Origin: Eucommia ulmoides
Lineage: Eukaryota > Streptophyta > Magnoliopsida > Garryales > Eucommiaceae
Length of the DNA: 64,000 nucleotides
Assembly: GCA_016647705.1 (NCBI GenBank)
Contig: CM028336.1
Coordinates: forward strand, 18,054,880-18,118,879
Direction of reading: 5' to 3'
Part shown: in pieces, positions 47,811 through 60,089 of the stretch
How the letters are laid out: the number at the start of each line of letters is the position of its first letter
Numbering within the stretch: position 1 is the stretch's first letter
Position numbers and translations under genes: made by a program
The notes under the pieces: generated by a model
Database searches by the model: none
What the model was told of the DNA's origin: nothing
The model's input: only the letters and a program-made list of their open reading frames with translations

Positions 47811-49394
47811 TGTTAATCCCGAGATTTTGAAGGACAATTAAATGTTGATATTTTTTGTGGAACTAATGAGTTTGTTGAGTATTTCAGAAAAAAAAAAAAA
47901 AAAAAAAAAAAGAGTTTCATTTAAAAATTGTATCATGAAGAAAATATCAAGGGTGCAAAGATGGATATTGAAGAAATGAAGAATGTTGAAGATCCTGAAG
48001 AAATCAAGTAGTTAAATACTTCGTATCTTTGTGATTGTTAATTGAGAAATATTTCTTGGACTTATTTAAGAATTTTAAAATACATTTTTAAGTGGATTAT
48101 CCCCAAATTGAATGAGATTATTATATGTGTCTTTTAGAGACATATCTTTTGAAAACTAGCCGTTGGAGGGCTTGATATTGGTCTATATATTTAGGCTTGT
48201 AGGATTAAGATGAAATACATCAAGAACATCAGCTTTGAGCTATTCTAAGAGTGATATTTATGTTGAGATTTTTGTGAGAATATATATAAATTCTTGATCT
48301 AAAGCGTTGTTGATTTGACGTCACCAACTTGTGCTATATTGCAATTCTGTTTTAATCTTCGGTGTTTTCTCAATGAGATCTTTTCAAGCTATTATTCCTT
48401 ATTGTGATTTCATATTATTATATTTGTTTGGTTGTTAAGATCTTTAAAATATCAAATTTAAGAGCATAAAAATCTTTTTAAAACGATTTTATGTTTTTAT
48501 CTGATTACGTACTTTATTTTGTGCTACCCACATTTATTTATAATCAGATATTAATTTACCTCACATCGTATCTATCACGTAGTAAATTTTAGAACATTAA
48601 TCGAGTATATATATCTGTTTTGAGATGGTAGAAGCTCATTGTGGAAAAAAACTCATATTTTTGTGTATTTATGCATTTGAGCGGATTAGACACAGTTGGT
48701 CCAGTGTTTGGTCAGGGTAGCTAGGTTTCAATATTTTTTGGTAAAAAGATTAGGGTTTGATTTTATCCTAAGTATTAAAAGGTTAGATTATTCTTTTCCC
48801 TTTAAAAGAACTAGGTTTTGATTCTTCCTGAATTGAATTGAGTAAATTGTGAAGGTTTCATCCTTACCAATGAAAAGAATACTTATGAAAGTTGTGAGGT
48901 TTGATATTTAGTCTGTAAAATAATTAAGTTTGATCTTTAACCTGTAAAATGATTAGGTTTGATCTTCAGGCTGTAAAAGGATTAGGTGGTGATTCTTCCT
49001 ATAACAAACTTAGGTTAGTTTTTAGTCTGGTAAGAAAATAAGGTTCTTCTTTAACCTATGAAAGGGAAAATTGTAAGGGTTTGGTTCCTACCTCATAAAT
49101 GGATCAAGGGTTTAGTAATTACGAACCTTCGTGGAGCTTGGGGGACTGTATTAGGCAAAGCTAACTTGTTGAACCAGGATATATCTTGATGTGTTGTTTC
49201 GTTATTATTTTTATCATATTCTGTTTGGGTGTGCACTTAGAATATAAACACTTATCCGCTGCGTAACGAAGATAATAATTTATTTATGATAAATTGATTA
49301 TTTAATAATATAAGTGTTGAAAATTTTAATTGTTTAAATTTTTATAATTACCCAATTCACCCCTCCCCCTCTTGGGTAGCTCACTAGGCTAACA
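47811..49394 (+). repeat. Solo LTR (Sirevirus-type) inserted in the RT region of the old Copia
   Basis: The segment starts TGTTAATCCCGAGATTTTGA and ends TAGCTCACTAGGCTAACA, aligning at both ends with the LTRs at 16330 and 20807. The flanks CTTCC (47806-47810) and CGTCC (49395-49399) are a near-perfect 5-bp duplication. Copia RT wording (ELVDLP) stops at its left border. An A-run of about 25 lies at 47887-47911. Confidence 0.8.
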
Positions 49395-50815
49395 CGTCCA
49401 TATGGGACGAAACCATTATGATGTAAACGGCTATTTAAGAAAAATATAAAAGTAGATGGATCAATTAATAAATATAAAACAAGACAGCTAAGGTTACAAG
49501 TAAAGAAAGTGTATAGATTATTTTGATACTTATTCACGAGTAACAAGAATTATATTTGTATGTATGTTAATAACAATTATAGCTATATATAATCTAGAGA
49601 AATATCAAATGGATGTTAAGACTACTTTATTGAATGATGAAATAGATGAATAAATCTATATGGAACAACCACAAAGATTTTTGATTCCTGAAAAAGAGAA
49701 TAAAGTATGTAGACTTGTAAAATCGTTGTATGGATTAAAGCACACACTAAAACAATGGCATGAGAAAATTTGACAATGTTATATTGTTAAATAATTCTAA
49801 GATCAATTAATGTGACAAGTATGTCAATATTAAGACAGCAAAATCTTGTTACATTATTGTATGATTATGTGTAGATGACATGTTTTTTATTGGTAATAGT
49901 GATAAGATCATAAAATCTACCAAATAAATGTCAACAAATAAATTTGAGATGAATAATTTGGAAAACGCAGAGGTCATTCTTGGAATTAAAATTTCAAAAA
50001 CATTTGAAAGATTGGTCTTGTCTCAATCTCATTACATTGAGAATATCCTTGTAAAATTAACAAGGATGATTCGGGTATAGTCAGAATACCAGTAGATGTT
50101 ATTCAACATCTTTTTAAGAATACTAGTGAGAGCACATATCGGTTGGATTATTCTCAAATAATTGATAGTTTAATGTACACTATGAATTGTGCAAGACCTG
50201 ATATTGCTTACGTAGTTAGTAAATTAAGCAAGTTTACTAGCAATCCAGGTAGAAAACAATGAAAAACTATAGTGAAGCTTTTGGGATATTTAAGATATAC
50301 TCAAAATTATGGTTTTCATTACATGAGATATCCAGCAGCACTTGAAAGGTATAGTGATGTAAATTGGATATCTGATACTAAAGACACCAAATCCATGAGA
50401 GGATATGTTTTTGTATTAGAAAGAGTTGTTGTATCATGAAAATCCTCTAAGTAAACGTGTATTGTCATATCCACAATGGAATCTAAATTTATAGCTTTAG
50501 ATAAAGCAGGAAAATAAGCAGAGTGACTTCGACACTTGGAAGATATTCTAATGTGGACTAAGTTTGTGTCAGCTATTTGCATGCATTGCGATAGTGAATC
50601 ATCTATTCGAAGAGCACAGAGTAATATGTATAACGATAAGTCTTGACATAAACGTCAAAGGCAAAATATCGTAATGTAGTTATTTTCAAATGGAGTTATC
50701 TTAATTGATTATATTAAGTCAAAAGATGACATTGTGGATCCGCTAACTAAAGGTCTTACATGTGATAAAGTAAACCACTTATCTTTGGGATTGAGCTTAA
50801 ATCCTATTACATAAT
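49395..50815 (+). pseudogene. RT and RNase H remnants of the old Copia
   Basis: RT wording includes YQMDVKTTLLND-like, EQPQRFLIPEKENKVCRLVK and LYGLKHTLKQWHEK. RNase H wording includes GSLMYTMNCARPDIAY-like and [20 protein letters not shown], then the tail before the stop near 50811. Decayed. Confidence 0.75.
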
Positions 50816-51420
50816 AATCATTATAATGAATGCCCAACTTAGTTGACTGAAGATCTCAAGATCTAGGTTCAAAGGGACAACCGAATTATGAAAGTGATTA
50901 TAAGCGTATCACCGAGTCGACAAAATTCTATGACTCATTCCTACGATATAACAATGATATATGCAATATGGTTAAGGATAAGTATGACTTGAATAATTTC
51001 TATATCTTGAAAATTTTCAAGTGGGGTATTGAAGAATACACTTTATAGAAAATCACGTATATAATTAAGAATTGGGTTAGTTTTGGGATAATGAAAAGGT
51101 TAAATTCTCTAGAAGCACTCATGAAGTATCAAGGTGTTCAGGACCAAAATAAACGCAACCATAAAATGGAAAGTATCTAGGAAGCAATTATGTAGCTTCT
51201 ATTGTCTTGATATATACTAAAGGACGAACAGTTTAAGACATCATGTTCACTGTTTGGCTGAGTAAATTCGATAGATTCTTATTAGGAAAGGTTCAAAGCC
51301 AAAAACTATTTGTCCTGATATAGTCTCTTTCTTTTTGAGCTCTTTCTCTCTCTCTCTCTCTTTCTTTTTAGTCTGCATTTAATATGCATGTTCATCTGAT
51401 CAATTTTCATTTATGTAGGG

Positions 51421-52620
51421 GACTCTTATATAAAAATGTTTTTTTGGGTATTTTATGACTCAATTATTTTTGGGATCCAATCTTAATTTAGGACATTTGA
51501 ATATACCAATGTATTCTCCTTAGTGAGGACATGAATGTAGTATATTTATTTGTGTAAAAATCATTTAAGTGGTAAATTAAAATAGTTCATTAAAATACCC
51601 ACTTGAAGGTTTCGATTGATGTGTTGTGTGGGTTATCCTACATTAGCAATAGAAGAAGATGAAGATTCCTTTATCGGGTTACCTCCTGAAGGTAGGTCCT
51701 CTAGGGAATTGAAATCATATGGACATAAAGTAAGTTAAAGATTATAAAATAAATAAAGCCATACGTGAGTGTCGCTGTTGTCGCTTACCGACCGACCGCC
51801 CGACTAGGCCTAGCCGAGCTCGGGCTTAGGTTCGACTGGGTCCTAGGTCCTAGGCGTGGGCTTGGGATTGTGGCTTATGGTTTTGGGGTCTTGGTTTGGA
51901 CTTAATATGTTTTGTACATAATTCAAAAGTCCAAACCAAACAGAGCCTAAAATGCCTAATTGTTCAGCCTTGTAACCACAGAAAGTTACCAACCTAGAGA
52001 CTCTTTTGGTGTGTAACTGTAGAGAGTTAAAAACCTGGAAACTCTTAAGGGGTGTAACTACAGAGAGTTACTGTTGTCAATTTATTGTCATCTTAAATCA
52101 TAAGTTTCAGATATCTTCAATTACTGGTTCTGCTCCATATAAAATGGGAGGCCTTCTCAGCATATAAGCAATCATTCCCAAGATTGCATTGTATTTCTTC
52201 AAAGAAGTTTTTGAGAGTTTGTCATTGTTCTTGAGAGATTTTTAGAGAGTTCAGCATGTTTCTTATTCGTTGTGCTTCTAGTTTCCAGTACCTGCTTGGT
52301 CGTTGTATCCTAAGAGGCAGAAGCTTATTCAAATAGTAAGAACCTAAAGGGAGCAAAATTTGCTTTAAGGACAAATTGTCAAACAATTGCCTTGATCTTT
52401 TCCTGGTATTTTTGTTTCTATTTTGTTCTACAATAAAGTAAGGATTTAAGTTTTTGTTTTAAATTCAATATTGTAATATCAATTTCTTCTATCTTGCTGT
52501 ATTATCATCTATTATCTGAAATGTTTCTATAACAAAGAAATTAGATCTATTTAATCTTTATTTTTTTGTTAATTAATAATTAATTATTTAACTATTGAAA
52601 TAATTTCTAGTTCAAACAAC
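51421..52620 (+). repeat. Right LTR of the old Copia
   Basis: Begins ACTCTTATATAAAAATG after the purine tract, aligns with the left LTR, and carries the same triple repeat at about 51973-52075. Confidence 0.75.
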
Positions 52621-52621
52621 A

Positions 52622-52882
52622 TGAACTACGTGTTGGATTTAAGTAGCATGTCTAAAAATCAGAAGATTTTAGGGATGAGATAAAACGTAGATTTATGGTC
52701 TCAGGTGTGTTTAAAATTGGCAAAATTTAGTCAAAACCAGTCTCACAAATTGAACTAGACATTGAAAACCAAAAAGATGATTTTACAACAACCAAAGAGT
52801 GAGAGTTGGGAGCATGGAAACAATATTCATATTAATAAGTGAAGTATTATACAACCAATAAACTGAGACATGTATAATATAT
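52622..52882 (-). other. psaE 3' untranslated region and downstream flank
   Basis: These 261 bp lie between the psaE stop codon and the right LTR of the old Copia element. They contain no ORF of note. Plant-type A/T-rich poly(A) context such as AATATGAATA occurs on the minus strand about 70 bases after the stop. The transcript end cannot be fixed from sequence alone. Confidence 0.5.
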
Positions 52883-52987
52883 TCACTTTACTTCTTCAAT
52901 CTCGTCCAAGGCATAGTTGTTTGTTGAAACGTTGGCGTAGTTAACTTTAGTGAATCGAACCACAACTGGATATCGAGTCTTCGGGTC
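52883..52987 (-). CDS. psaE: psaE last coding exon with stop
   Basis: This 105-nt exon encodes the conserved end of PsaE ([27 protein letters not shown]) and ends with TGA at 52883-52885. The residues after the domain are EVK rather than the EVAA-type ending I recall from Arabidopsis and rice, an ordinary variation at the C-terminus. Confidence 0.93.
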   Translation of the reverse strand, partial: DPKTRYPVVVRFTKVNYANVSTNNYALDEIEEVK

Positions 52988-53896
52988 CTGGTTAGGCAAC
53001 AACATATACAATATTAGTTGAGAAGCTATACATTTAGGTTGCGTTTGGGTTAATTTAAGGAATGATTTCATTTGGATAAGAGATTTCACTAATTCCGTTT
53101 AGAAAAGTTCTTATTTGGATACTTTGAAGAAGAATTTATAAAATTCATTCATTTATAAAATAGGAGAATAAAAAAAATTGTAAATCTCTTTAAAACACAT
53201 TTTATTTCTAAATCATTTCAAGAAGACATTTGTTATTTTTTATTTTTTTTTAATCTATTTTACTTCACTTCAATTCTATTTTTTATTTTGTAATTGTATG
53301 AATTTCAAAATTCTTTCTTTTCTCTATATATTATATAATGAAATTATATTTATAAAAAATTATATAAAAATTATATTATTAAAATTATATTACTAAAATA
53401 GGTATAATAATTAAATTCTCTATTCTCTCTATATATTATAGAATAAAATTATATTTTTAAAATATATATATAAATAATATTATTAAAATAATTACGTACA
53501 ATTAAAATTATATTTTTATAATTATATTACTAAAATAGGTATAAAAATTGTATTATTATATTACTAATAAAACTTATATTATCAGATATATATTTTTATT
53601 ACTAAAATTTAATTAATTTTAAAATTCTGCGTACAAATACTTGTCAATTTAAGTTATATTATTAAATTATTAAAATAAAAATTATATTATGAGATATATT
53701 TTTATATTTTTTATTATTCATATTTAGTTTAATTTATTAATATAATTAAACTTATGTTTTCTATATTTGTGTTCAATCCTTTCTAAAATCATAGAAAACA
53801 CTTTTGTAGATAGAGACAAGGGGTTTTACCTGATCAACGGCTACAACCGATCCGATGCCTTTGTACCAATACGATTCTTTCCTAAGAATTCTCACC
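52883..53896 (-). CDS. psaE: Photosystem I reaction centre subunit IV (PsaE), last two coding exons
   Basis: PsaE is the small stromal SH3-fold subunit of photosystem I that helps dock ferredoxin and supports cyclic electron flow. It is nuclear-encoded and imported into the chloroplast. Reading leftwards, the exon at 53831-53896 encodes 22 residues ([22 protein letters not shown], here split as [10 protein letters not shown] and [12 protein letters not shown]). The exon at 52883-52987 encodes 34 residues beginning [12 protein letters not shown] and ending [12 protein letters not shown] plus a TGA stop. Together they match nearly all of the conserved PsaE domain. Splice sites are canonical: CAG|GTAAAA after the first of these exons, AACCAG|GACC before the last, and CTTCATAG before VRIL. 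Both exons are phase 0 and have no internal stops. The transit-peptide exon, which should end near a GPKRG-like motif, was not found upstream within the window. That space is taken by a Gypsy and a Copia element. The gene is therefore either split by a first intron of more than 10 kb or truncated. Confidence 0.93.
52988..53830 (-). other. psaE intron between the two visible exons
   Basis: An 843-bp intron with GTAAAA donor and AACCAG acceptor. Much of it (about 53100-53760) is very AT-rich, with short ATATT/TTATA repeats. The part near the acceptor (about 53035-53130) has the wording TTGCGTTTGGGTTAA, reminiscent of a MITE end. I could not find a matching inverted end, so no element is called. 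Confidence 0.85.
53831..53896 (-). CDS. psaE: psaE penultimate coding exon
   Basis: This 66-nt exon carries the start of the SH3-like PsaE domain ([11 protein letters not shown], then SVVAVDQ). It is bounded by an AG acceptor (CTTCATAG on the minus strand, AG at 53897-53898) and a GT donor at 53829-53830. It is in frame with the last exon. Since family members continue N-terminally with a Lys/Arg-rich stretch and a transit peptide, this cannot be the first coding exon. Confidence 0.92.
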
Positions 53897-53898
53897 TA

Positions 53899-54208
53899 TG
53901 AAGCGACATAAACATTGAGTAGTTAATGCAACTTTGGCCCACCACATTTTACTATTTTCGATGAACACCCTAATGTTTCCAAAACGAAAATTACATTAGA
54001 CAAATTTACTATATTAATCCTATTAGTAAAAAATACAAAATATGCTATATATATATATATATATATATAAACTAAATCTATTTCATATTTAAAAGTGATC
54101 AAATAATAATAATTCAACGCGAAAACTAAAATAATGTAAAAAAATTTAACCAATCATTAAGTGCTATGTGTCATCAATTTGGAAAAAAATGTGGTTAATA
54201 TAAAAAAA
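53899..54208 (-). other. 3' end of the intron upstream of the visible psaE exons
   Basis: AT-rich sequence (with a TA run near 54043-54069) between the psaE acceptor site and the start of a Gypsy-type LTR. It reads as the 3' portion of the first psaE intron. No additional exon is visible. Confidence 0.55.
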
Positions 54209-55082
54209 TGTCACGCAATCAAGGTGGGACAATCACTAAGCAATTAACTTTGGACAAGTGCCAATCAAACAATTGACAAGTAGCAAGAAAATGATCAATC
54301 AAATCGCGTCATTTGTTAAACAAGCCCACTTAAGAGAAAATAAATAAATCTCCAATTAAATGGTAATGAATATCTTAATTAGTAACTTTTATTAACATGT
54401 ACACAAGTTAATAAAATTTATTAACAGACCCCTCCACCTCTACAAATAGAGGAGGCTCACAACCAAAGAAAGGGACATACACACAAGTCTCAAAAGAAGA
54501 AGCAATGAAGTTCTGGCAGATTGATAGCACAATCTCCCTTTGACGTTCAAATCAAGCACCCAAGCAATCTTCAAGTTCAAATTGATGATAAAACTAGTAA
54601 ATCTTTATTCACGAAGCTTGGAGATTGATAGCATAAATCTCTCTCCAATGTTTACATCAAGCACCCAATCAATCTTTAAGGTCAAATAGACAATAAAACT
54701 ATTAAATCTCTATGCGCTAAGCCAAGAGATTTATACGAGATATATAATATCTTAAATCCAAAACTCGATGATCTTCATCGACCAAACCAGAGAAGATCAA
54801 TACTACTACAATGGGATCAACCTATAAGGCCATCGGCCGGCACAAAAGTTTTGATCAATTAGTATTCTTCAGTTATTTAGGAAACGATTAATTAATCTCT
54901 CTGATATTAAGCTACTCAAGCCCCCCTGAAGTCAACCATTCAGAGAGACGAATCGAGAATTTTTTACATTATAATTATAGAAAGTATTGGAGATTGTATT
55001 TGCACTTCCCAACATTTAATAAGATAGAATATTTGGCATAGAATTGTTTTTTTCGATTTTCAACACACGAAATTTGTGTGTA
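54209..55082 (+). repeat. Probable left LTR of Tat element 2
   Basis: Starts TGTCACGCAATCAAGG and ends before the PBS-like site. It holds a 104-bp tandem duplication (54519-54727). The wording CTCTACAAATAGAGGAGG (54438-54455) resembles a TATA/start region. Boundaries are uncertain, as no partner copy is visible. Confidence 0.5.
54519..54727. repeat. Tandem duplication, unit about 104 bp, in the Tat-2 LTR
   Basis: GATTGATAGCA-AATCTC, ATCAAGCACCCAA-CAATCTT and GATAAAACTA-TAAATCT recur in the same order at 54519 and 54623. Confidence 0.8.
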
Positions 55083-55297
55083 GAAATTCTGGCACGCGCA
55101 GTGGGACCTATCATCTCAGATATTTTTTCCTTGTATTTGTATTCAAATTCATAAATCAGAGCTGACCACGATGTGTTTGCATGGTCGCATGCAAATCTAA
55201 CCAGACCCAAATATCTCCATGTACTAGTTGTGTATTGATCCGGCTTATCCGATAGTTCGACTGAAGTAAAGAAAGTTCGTGCCCAAAAAGGCAAGCC

Positions 55298-55815
55298 ATG
55301 ATCAAGGAAGAACATAGGAAACTACTTGAGACAAATACAAATCAAAGAAATCAAATTTTCCCCCTGGTTGGACAATGTACTCCTAGTGAAGAAGAAAACA
55401 AAAAGCGCATGTACGTGTACTTCACTAATCTCAACAAAGCCTGTCTAAATATCAATGTTATTGTGGATGCAACTGTCTGCTACAAATCACTTAGGTTTCT
55501 CGATGCCTTTTGGAGGTACAACCAAATAAGTATGTATCATACTAGCAAAGGAAAGACAATATTATCACCGACAAACGACTTTATTGGTATAAGGTAATGC
55601 CCTTCAAATTGAAAAATGTTGAAGCAACATACCAACAATTGGTGAACAAGATGTTCATCGACTTGTTCGAGAAGACAATGGAGGTCTACATTGACGATAT
55701 GATGGTCAAGAGCAAGATAGCCAGCACTCACCTAGCTGACCTACAAGAATATTTTGACGTGCTCAGAAATGTGTGTTCGGGGTCGATGTCAGGAAATTCC
55801 TCAGTCACTTGGTAA
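55298..55815 (+). pseudogene. RT remnant of Tat element 2
   Basis: FTNLNKACLNINVIVDATV, FWRYNQISMYHTSKGKTI, NVEATYQQLVNKMF and EVYIDDMMVKSKIAST are the Gypsy RT palm in the Tat style. Decayed. Confidence 0.85.
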
Positions 55816-56313
55816 CAAGGAAGGGGGGTTGAACCTAGCCTGCAAGAGATAAGGGCAATCTTGAACATGACATCCCCAAGGACAATCAAGGGGGTACAAA
55901 GCCTGACAAGATAAGTGGCGGCTCTAAGTCACTTCAGTCCCAAGTGAGGAAACAAGAGTTTGGAGCAGACATGCAAATGTGAAGAAGCTTTCCAAGAACT
56001 CAAGAAATATATCTTGCAACCACAAATACTTACTACCCTGAAACCCAAGCAGGAAATAATTGTATATTCAATGACGTCGTCTACGGCTGTGAGCTCAGCA
56101 CTCGTAGTTGAAGAGCATGGAATCCAAACGCATGCCTAGTATGTCAACCACGTGCTAAATAGTGTGGAATCACATTACCCCGACTCAAACTGATAGTTTA
56201 TGCCTTGATAATCTCAGCAAGGAAACTCAGCATTACCTCCAAGCTCATCCAATGGCAGTACTGACCAAATAGCCATCGAGGGTGCACCGCCGGAGACTTA
56301 TAGGTGATTACTC

Positions 56314-56727
56314 ATGTGGTCCATCGAACTTGGGGAGTTCTATATCAAATATTGCCTAAGGATAACAATCAAAGCAAAAATGTTGGCCAACTCTTTCTTG
56401 GAATTCACTCTCCTCGAGAAAAGCACCTTGATAGATATGGTAATGGCCCCCAGACCCAACCAACAGGTGACCGATGATTGTATTACTCATGTTGACGGAT
56501 CATCAAACCAGAGTGGTTCGGGGACTGGGTTGGTAATTCGTACCCTTGAGGGTGACATCCTGGAGTATGCCTTGAGATTAGGTTTCAAGGATATAAACAA
56601 CGAGGTTGAGTATAAAGCATTGATCTCTTCATTGAGGATCTTGAAAGAGCTCAGGACGATCGAGGTGGAACTCCATTATGACTCTCTCCTCATATCAAAC
56701 CAAGTAAAACGGAGAATACACAGCTAA
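56314..56727 (+). pseudogene. RNase H remnant of Tat element 2
   Basis: WSIELGEFYIKYCLRITIKA, HVDGSSNQSGSGTGLVIRT and NNEVEYKALISSLRILKEL fit the second (archaeal-type) RNase H of Tat elements. Decayed. Confidence 0.85.
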
Positions 56728-56969
56728 GGAGGCAAAAATGATAGCATACCTTAACAAGTCCAAGCTACTCATGAAAGACTTCTCGAAGGTCACCATCAAA
56801 CAGATCCCAAGAGAGAAAAATAATCATGCAAATTCATTAGCCAACCTAGATCCTGCCTTCAAAACTAAATGGTAGAGGACTGTTCTGGTCGAGCATGTCC
56901 TACGACCAAGCTGTGATGAAGTCAAAGAGGAAGTTACAATGGTGACACACCACCTAGTTGTATGGACCC

Positions 56970-58180
56970 AATTTTTAACTATGTCGACAGTGAAATCCTG
57001 CTCCAACAGAAAAGCAAAGCCAAGAGGGTCCGGTAGTAGTTATCCTGGTATGTGCTAGTACGAGGAGTCTTGTATAAACAATCTTTCATGGAACCATTGC
57101 TCTCTCGCCTACACTCAAATGAAGGCCATTATGTACTCCAGGACATATACGAATGACTCTGTGGTAACCACTCAAGGGGCACAGTCTCTAACCAAAGGCG
57201 TTGAGGCAATGATACTTCTAGCCAACAATCAAAGTTCACGTTCATGATCTGGTGAAAAAGTATGAAAAGGTCAGAGAATCGGGGGGTTGGCCATCAATGT
57301 CTATGCAATTGGACAGTTCTCCATGACCGGGCCATGTCTATCTGCTCAGTGGGAGGTAGACATTCTTGGTTCATTCATGATAGTTATCGCTTAAAAGAAA
57401 TTCTTAATCGTTTAATTCACCAAATATGTTGAGGCCGAGGCCATAGCCAAAATCACCACATGGAAACATATCATTTGTCGATTTGGAGTACGTTAAGCCA
57501 TGATTAGCGACCATAGGACGTAATTTGATTGCAACCTTTTTGACAATTTCTACTTGGGATTAGGCATAAGCCACCATATGTTCACACTGGGTCATCCATA
57601 ATCAAATAGTCAAGTTGAGGTGACCAATTGAACTATCCTACATCCACTAAAAACCCAATTGGATAAATATAAGTCCAAATGGGTTGAGGATCTCCCTTTG
57701 GTCATGTGGCCATATCATACAACTTAAAGGGTTTCAATTGGAGAAACATTATTTGCAATGGCCTACGGTACCAAGGTAGTAATTCTCGTTGATTTGGGCC
57801 TAACATGTCGGGTGGCACACTACGATCTCGACGAGAACCACAACAAACTTGCTCTAAGTTTGGATTTGATAGAGGAGAAATGGGAGTGTGCCCATACACG
57901 ACAAGTAGCCTACAAACGACAGATGGGTCGTTACTAAAGATAAATGTGTCAAGCTACAGGAATTCGTGAAAGGTGACCTAATGCTATGAAAAATTAGTAC
58001 TGCGACACGAGACTGAGCATAAGGCAAACTGGGTACGAACTGAGAGGGGCCATATCCAGTCATTGATGCTATTGGCCTAATACCTACAAACGCGAGACTA
58101 TGGATGGGCAACCGTTGAGAAATCCGTGGAATATGGAACACTTGAAAAAATATTTTCAGTAGGAAAAGTGTGTAAGCTGC
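56970..58180 (+). pseudogene. Integrase region of Tat element 2
   Basis: Fragments of integrase wording occur in several frames. The order and distance after RNase H, and a C-terminal part resembling that of Tat element 1 just before 58180, support the call. Decayed. Confidence 0.6.
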
Positions 58181-60089
58181 ATTGTGTTCCACTTGATAAA
58201 ACATTTATTTCGATTAAACTACTGCAAGTATTAACACACCATCATTCAATGATAACTACATCAACATTCCTTGCTCGGGAAGATGTGTAGGAATGAGTTT
58301 ACGGCAACAATACCGAGACACACTCAACCGACTAGTCGACCACCGCAATTTGACATGCATAGCTCGGTAACAACCTGAAAAACCCTCCTAGTACTCTAAT
58401 TGTAGTTGGGCACAACAAACAAGTTAGGCATACACGAGAAGGAGGCCGAAAAGAAGAGCCTATCGGAGTTTAAGGGTCTTGCTACTCGGCTCAATTTTCT
58501 ACAACCTACTTGGTTTTCTACAATATACACGATGCTACCTACTGTCTCTCAAAACCATGTTTTTTCCTACTACTGTATTGCTTCTACAATTCGATTTTCA
58601 TTTAATCAACAAAAAGCAAACAAGAAAAAGTAGGAGTACTAAAAATCAATTTTTTATATATAGAAAGGGGGAGGGCAATCTCCCCCCTTACAGGAAAAAA
58701 AGGGAGGTGCCTTATATATCTTCACAAAATGAAACGAAAAATGTTTTTTTCTTCTTCTATTGGGAGCTGGAGGGGGTCTGGCTGTTCGATACCATTTCCT
58801 CATCGGTAGACTGGTAGCCATCCAAGCTAGTGTAGTTCGAGAGGATGAGATGAGCTCCTGAATATTCACCTATCAGGCAACACTCTTCGCCTCTACAGCC
58901 ACCCTAGCCTTCTTCTATTTCACCAGCTCGACCCGAAGCTTTGGTACTTTGTCCTCTTCCAGGATTTCAGCCACCGTATTGTAATGATAGGCATTCAGGC
59001 AGACACAGAGGACGCAGAGATCCTCTAATTTCTGAAGACAGTAGAAAGGTCATTCTTCCATCTTCAGTTGTTGGATTAGAACCTCGACTCTTTTTACCTC
59101 GCGGTTCTGCTTGGATCAACACATCTCAACGTCCTTGTGAAGACCCATAGTAGAATATGATAATGAAATCTAAAGATACGGGTGTAGAGAAAAGTATAGA
59201 TGAAAGTTTATCAGAAGAAAGTAAAGAAAAATGAGGAATACAAGGCTATAAATAGATAAATTCCAAGTGAGAAATATTAAGAGACATAAGTATTAAATAT
59301 GAATGACTGATTAGACGGAGAATCTTAAAAGGTTGTCGCAATAAATACAGACAATAAAGACTACCTTGGAAACACACGAACCATCACTCCTGGTGCATGG
59401 TTACCGTGGTGACCTTTGGGATCATCCCAAAACAGGATCGATTTCTCCTAATACCAAGATGTTCTACACTTCTCGATTAGACGGCCCTGAACAACCGAGA
59501 CAAGAAAACATAGTCATGTACTACAAAAGCTCAACACTGATACGACTTTGCCCTAGGTAACCCTCTCGAGTGATCCCCGCCAGACGAAATGGGCTATGCC
59601 CGGCGTAATTGACCTACGCTTGGAATGGAAAAGTCCACTTAGTATTATCTGCCTCGGAGTAAGCCTACCCAGTTAGATAAGACTACTAGTTAGTTGAGAG
59701 GGTCGCCATTCAAAATTTTGTTAAAGATCCATAATTGGAAAAACGACTATGCAAGCTACTTGATATGCATAGAAGACAAAAAAGTAAAGTGCAAACTAGT
59801 AATAAACAAGAATCAAGATAAAGTATAGCACAACGTTTCGTCGTTAAAAGAAAACAGGAACTAAAAAATACAGAAGGAAATGGGGCAAAACAAAACGACT
59901 ATGGGTCATCGCCAAGACCAGGCACAGACTCGTCACTAGACGAATTTAGAAGTGCCTCCCTTAGTGCTTCCTCGGTTGAACCTTGATCCGACACTGGAGC
60001 CTTACTATCCCCAACCCCGAGATATTTGCTAATTTACTATAGGATCATGAGATCATCTGGCTAGGCAGCTGGAGGCCCCAACTGATTAT
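58181..60089. other. Spacer of Tat element 2 between integrase and antisense ORF
   Basis: No gene visible; short ORFs (for example 58479-58817) look fortuitous. It corresponds to the spacer 480-3382 of Tat element 1 in position. Confidence 0.5.

Larger units (their letters stand above)
43931..52620 (+). mobile_element. Ty1/Copia, old full-length copy with a nested solo LTR, fossil
   Basis: LTRs 43931-45222 and about 51421-52620 align over 1.2 kb. Between them lie remnants of gag (45249-46180), protease (46277-46474), integrase (about 46680-47760), RT (about 47700-50240, interrupted by the nested LTR) and RNase H (50280-50815). A purine-rich run TATGTAGGGGA precedes the right LTR. The wording PDIAYVVSK-like, CDSESSIRRAQSNMYN, DYIKSKDDIVDPLTKGL is Copia; I leave the lineage open. 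It is heavily decayed, with many breaks. The boundaries of both LTRs are good to a few bases only. Confidence 0.82.

Noticed and set aside
57854-58204. 116-codon minus-strand ORF
   Set aside because: It is antisense to the integrase end of Tat element 2 and has no family features.
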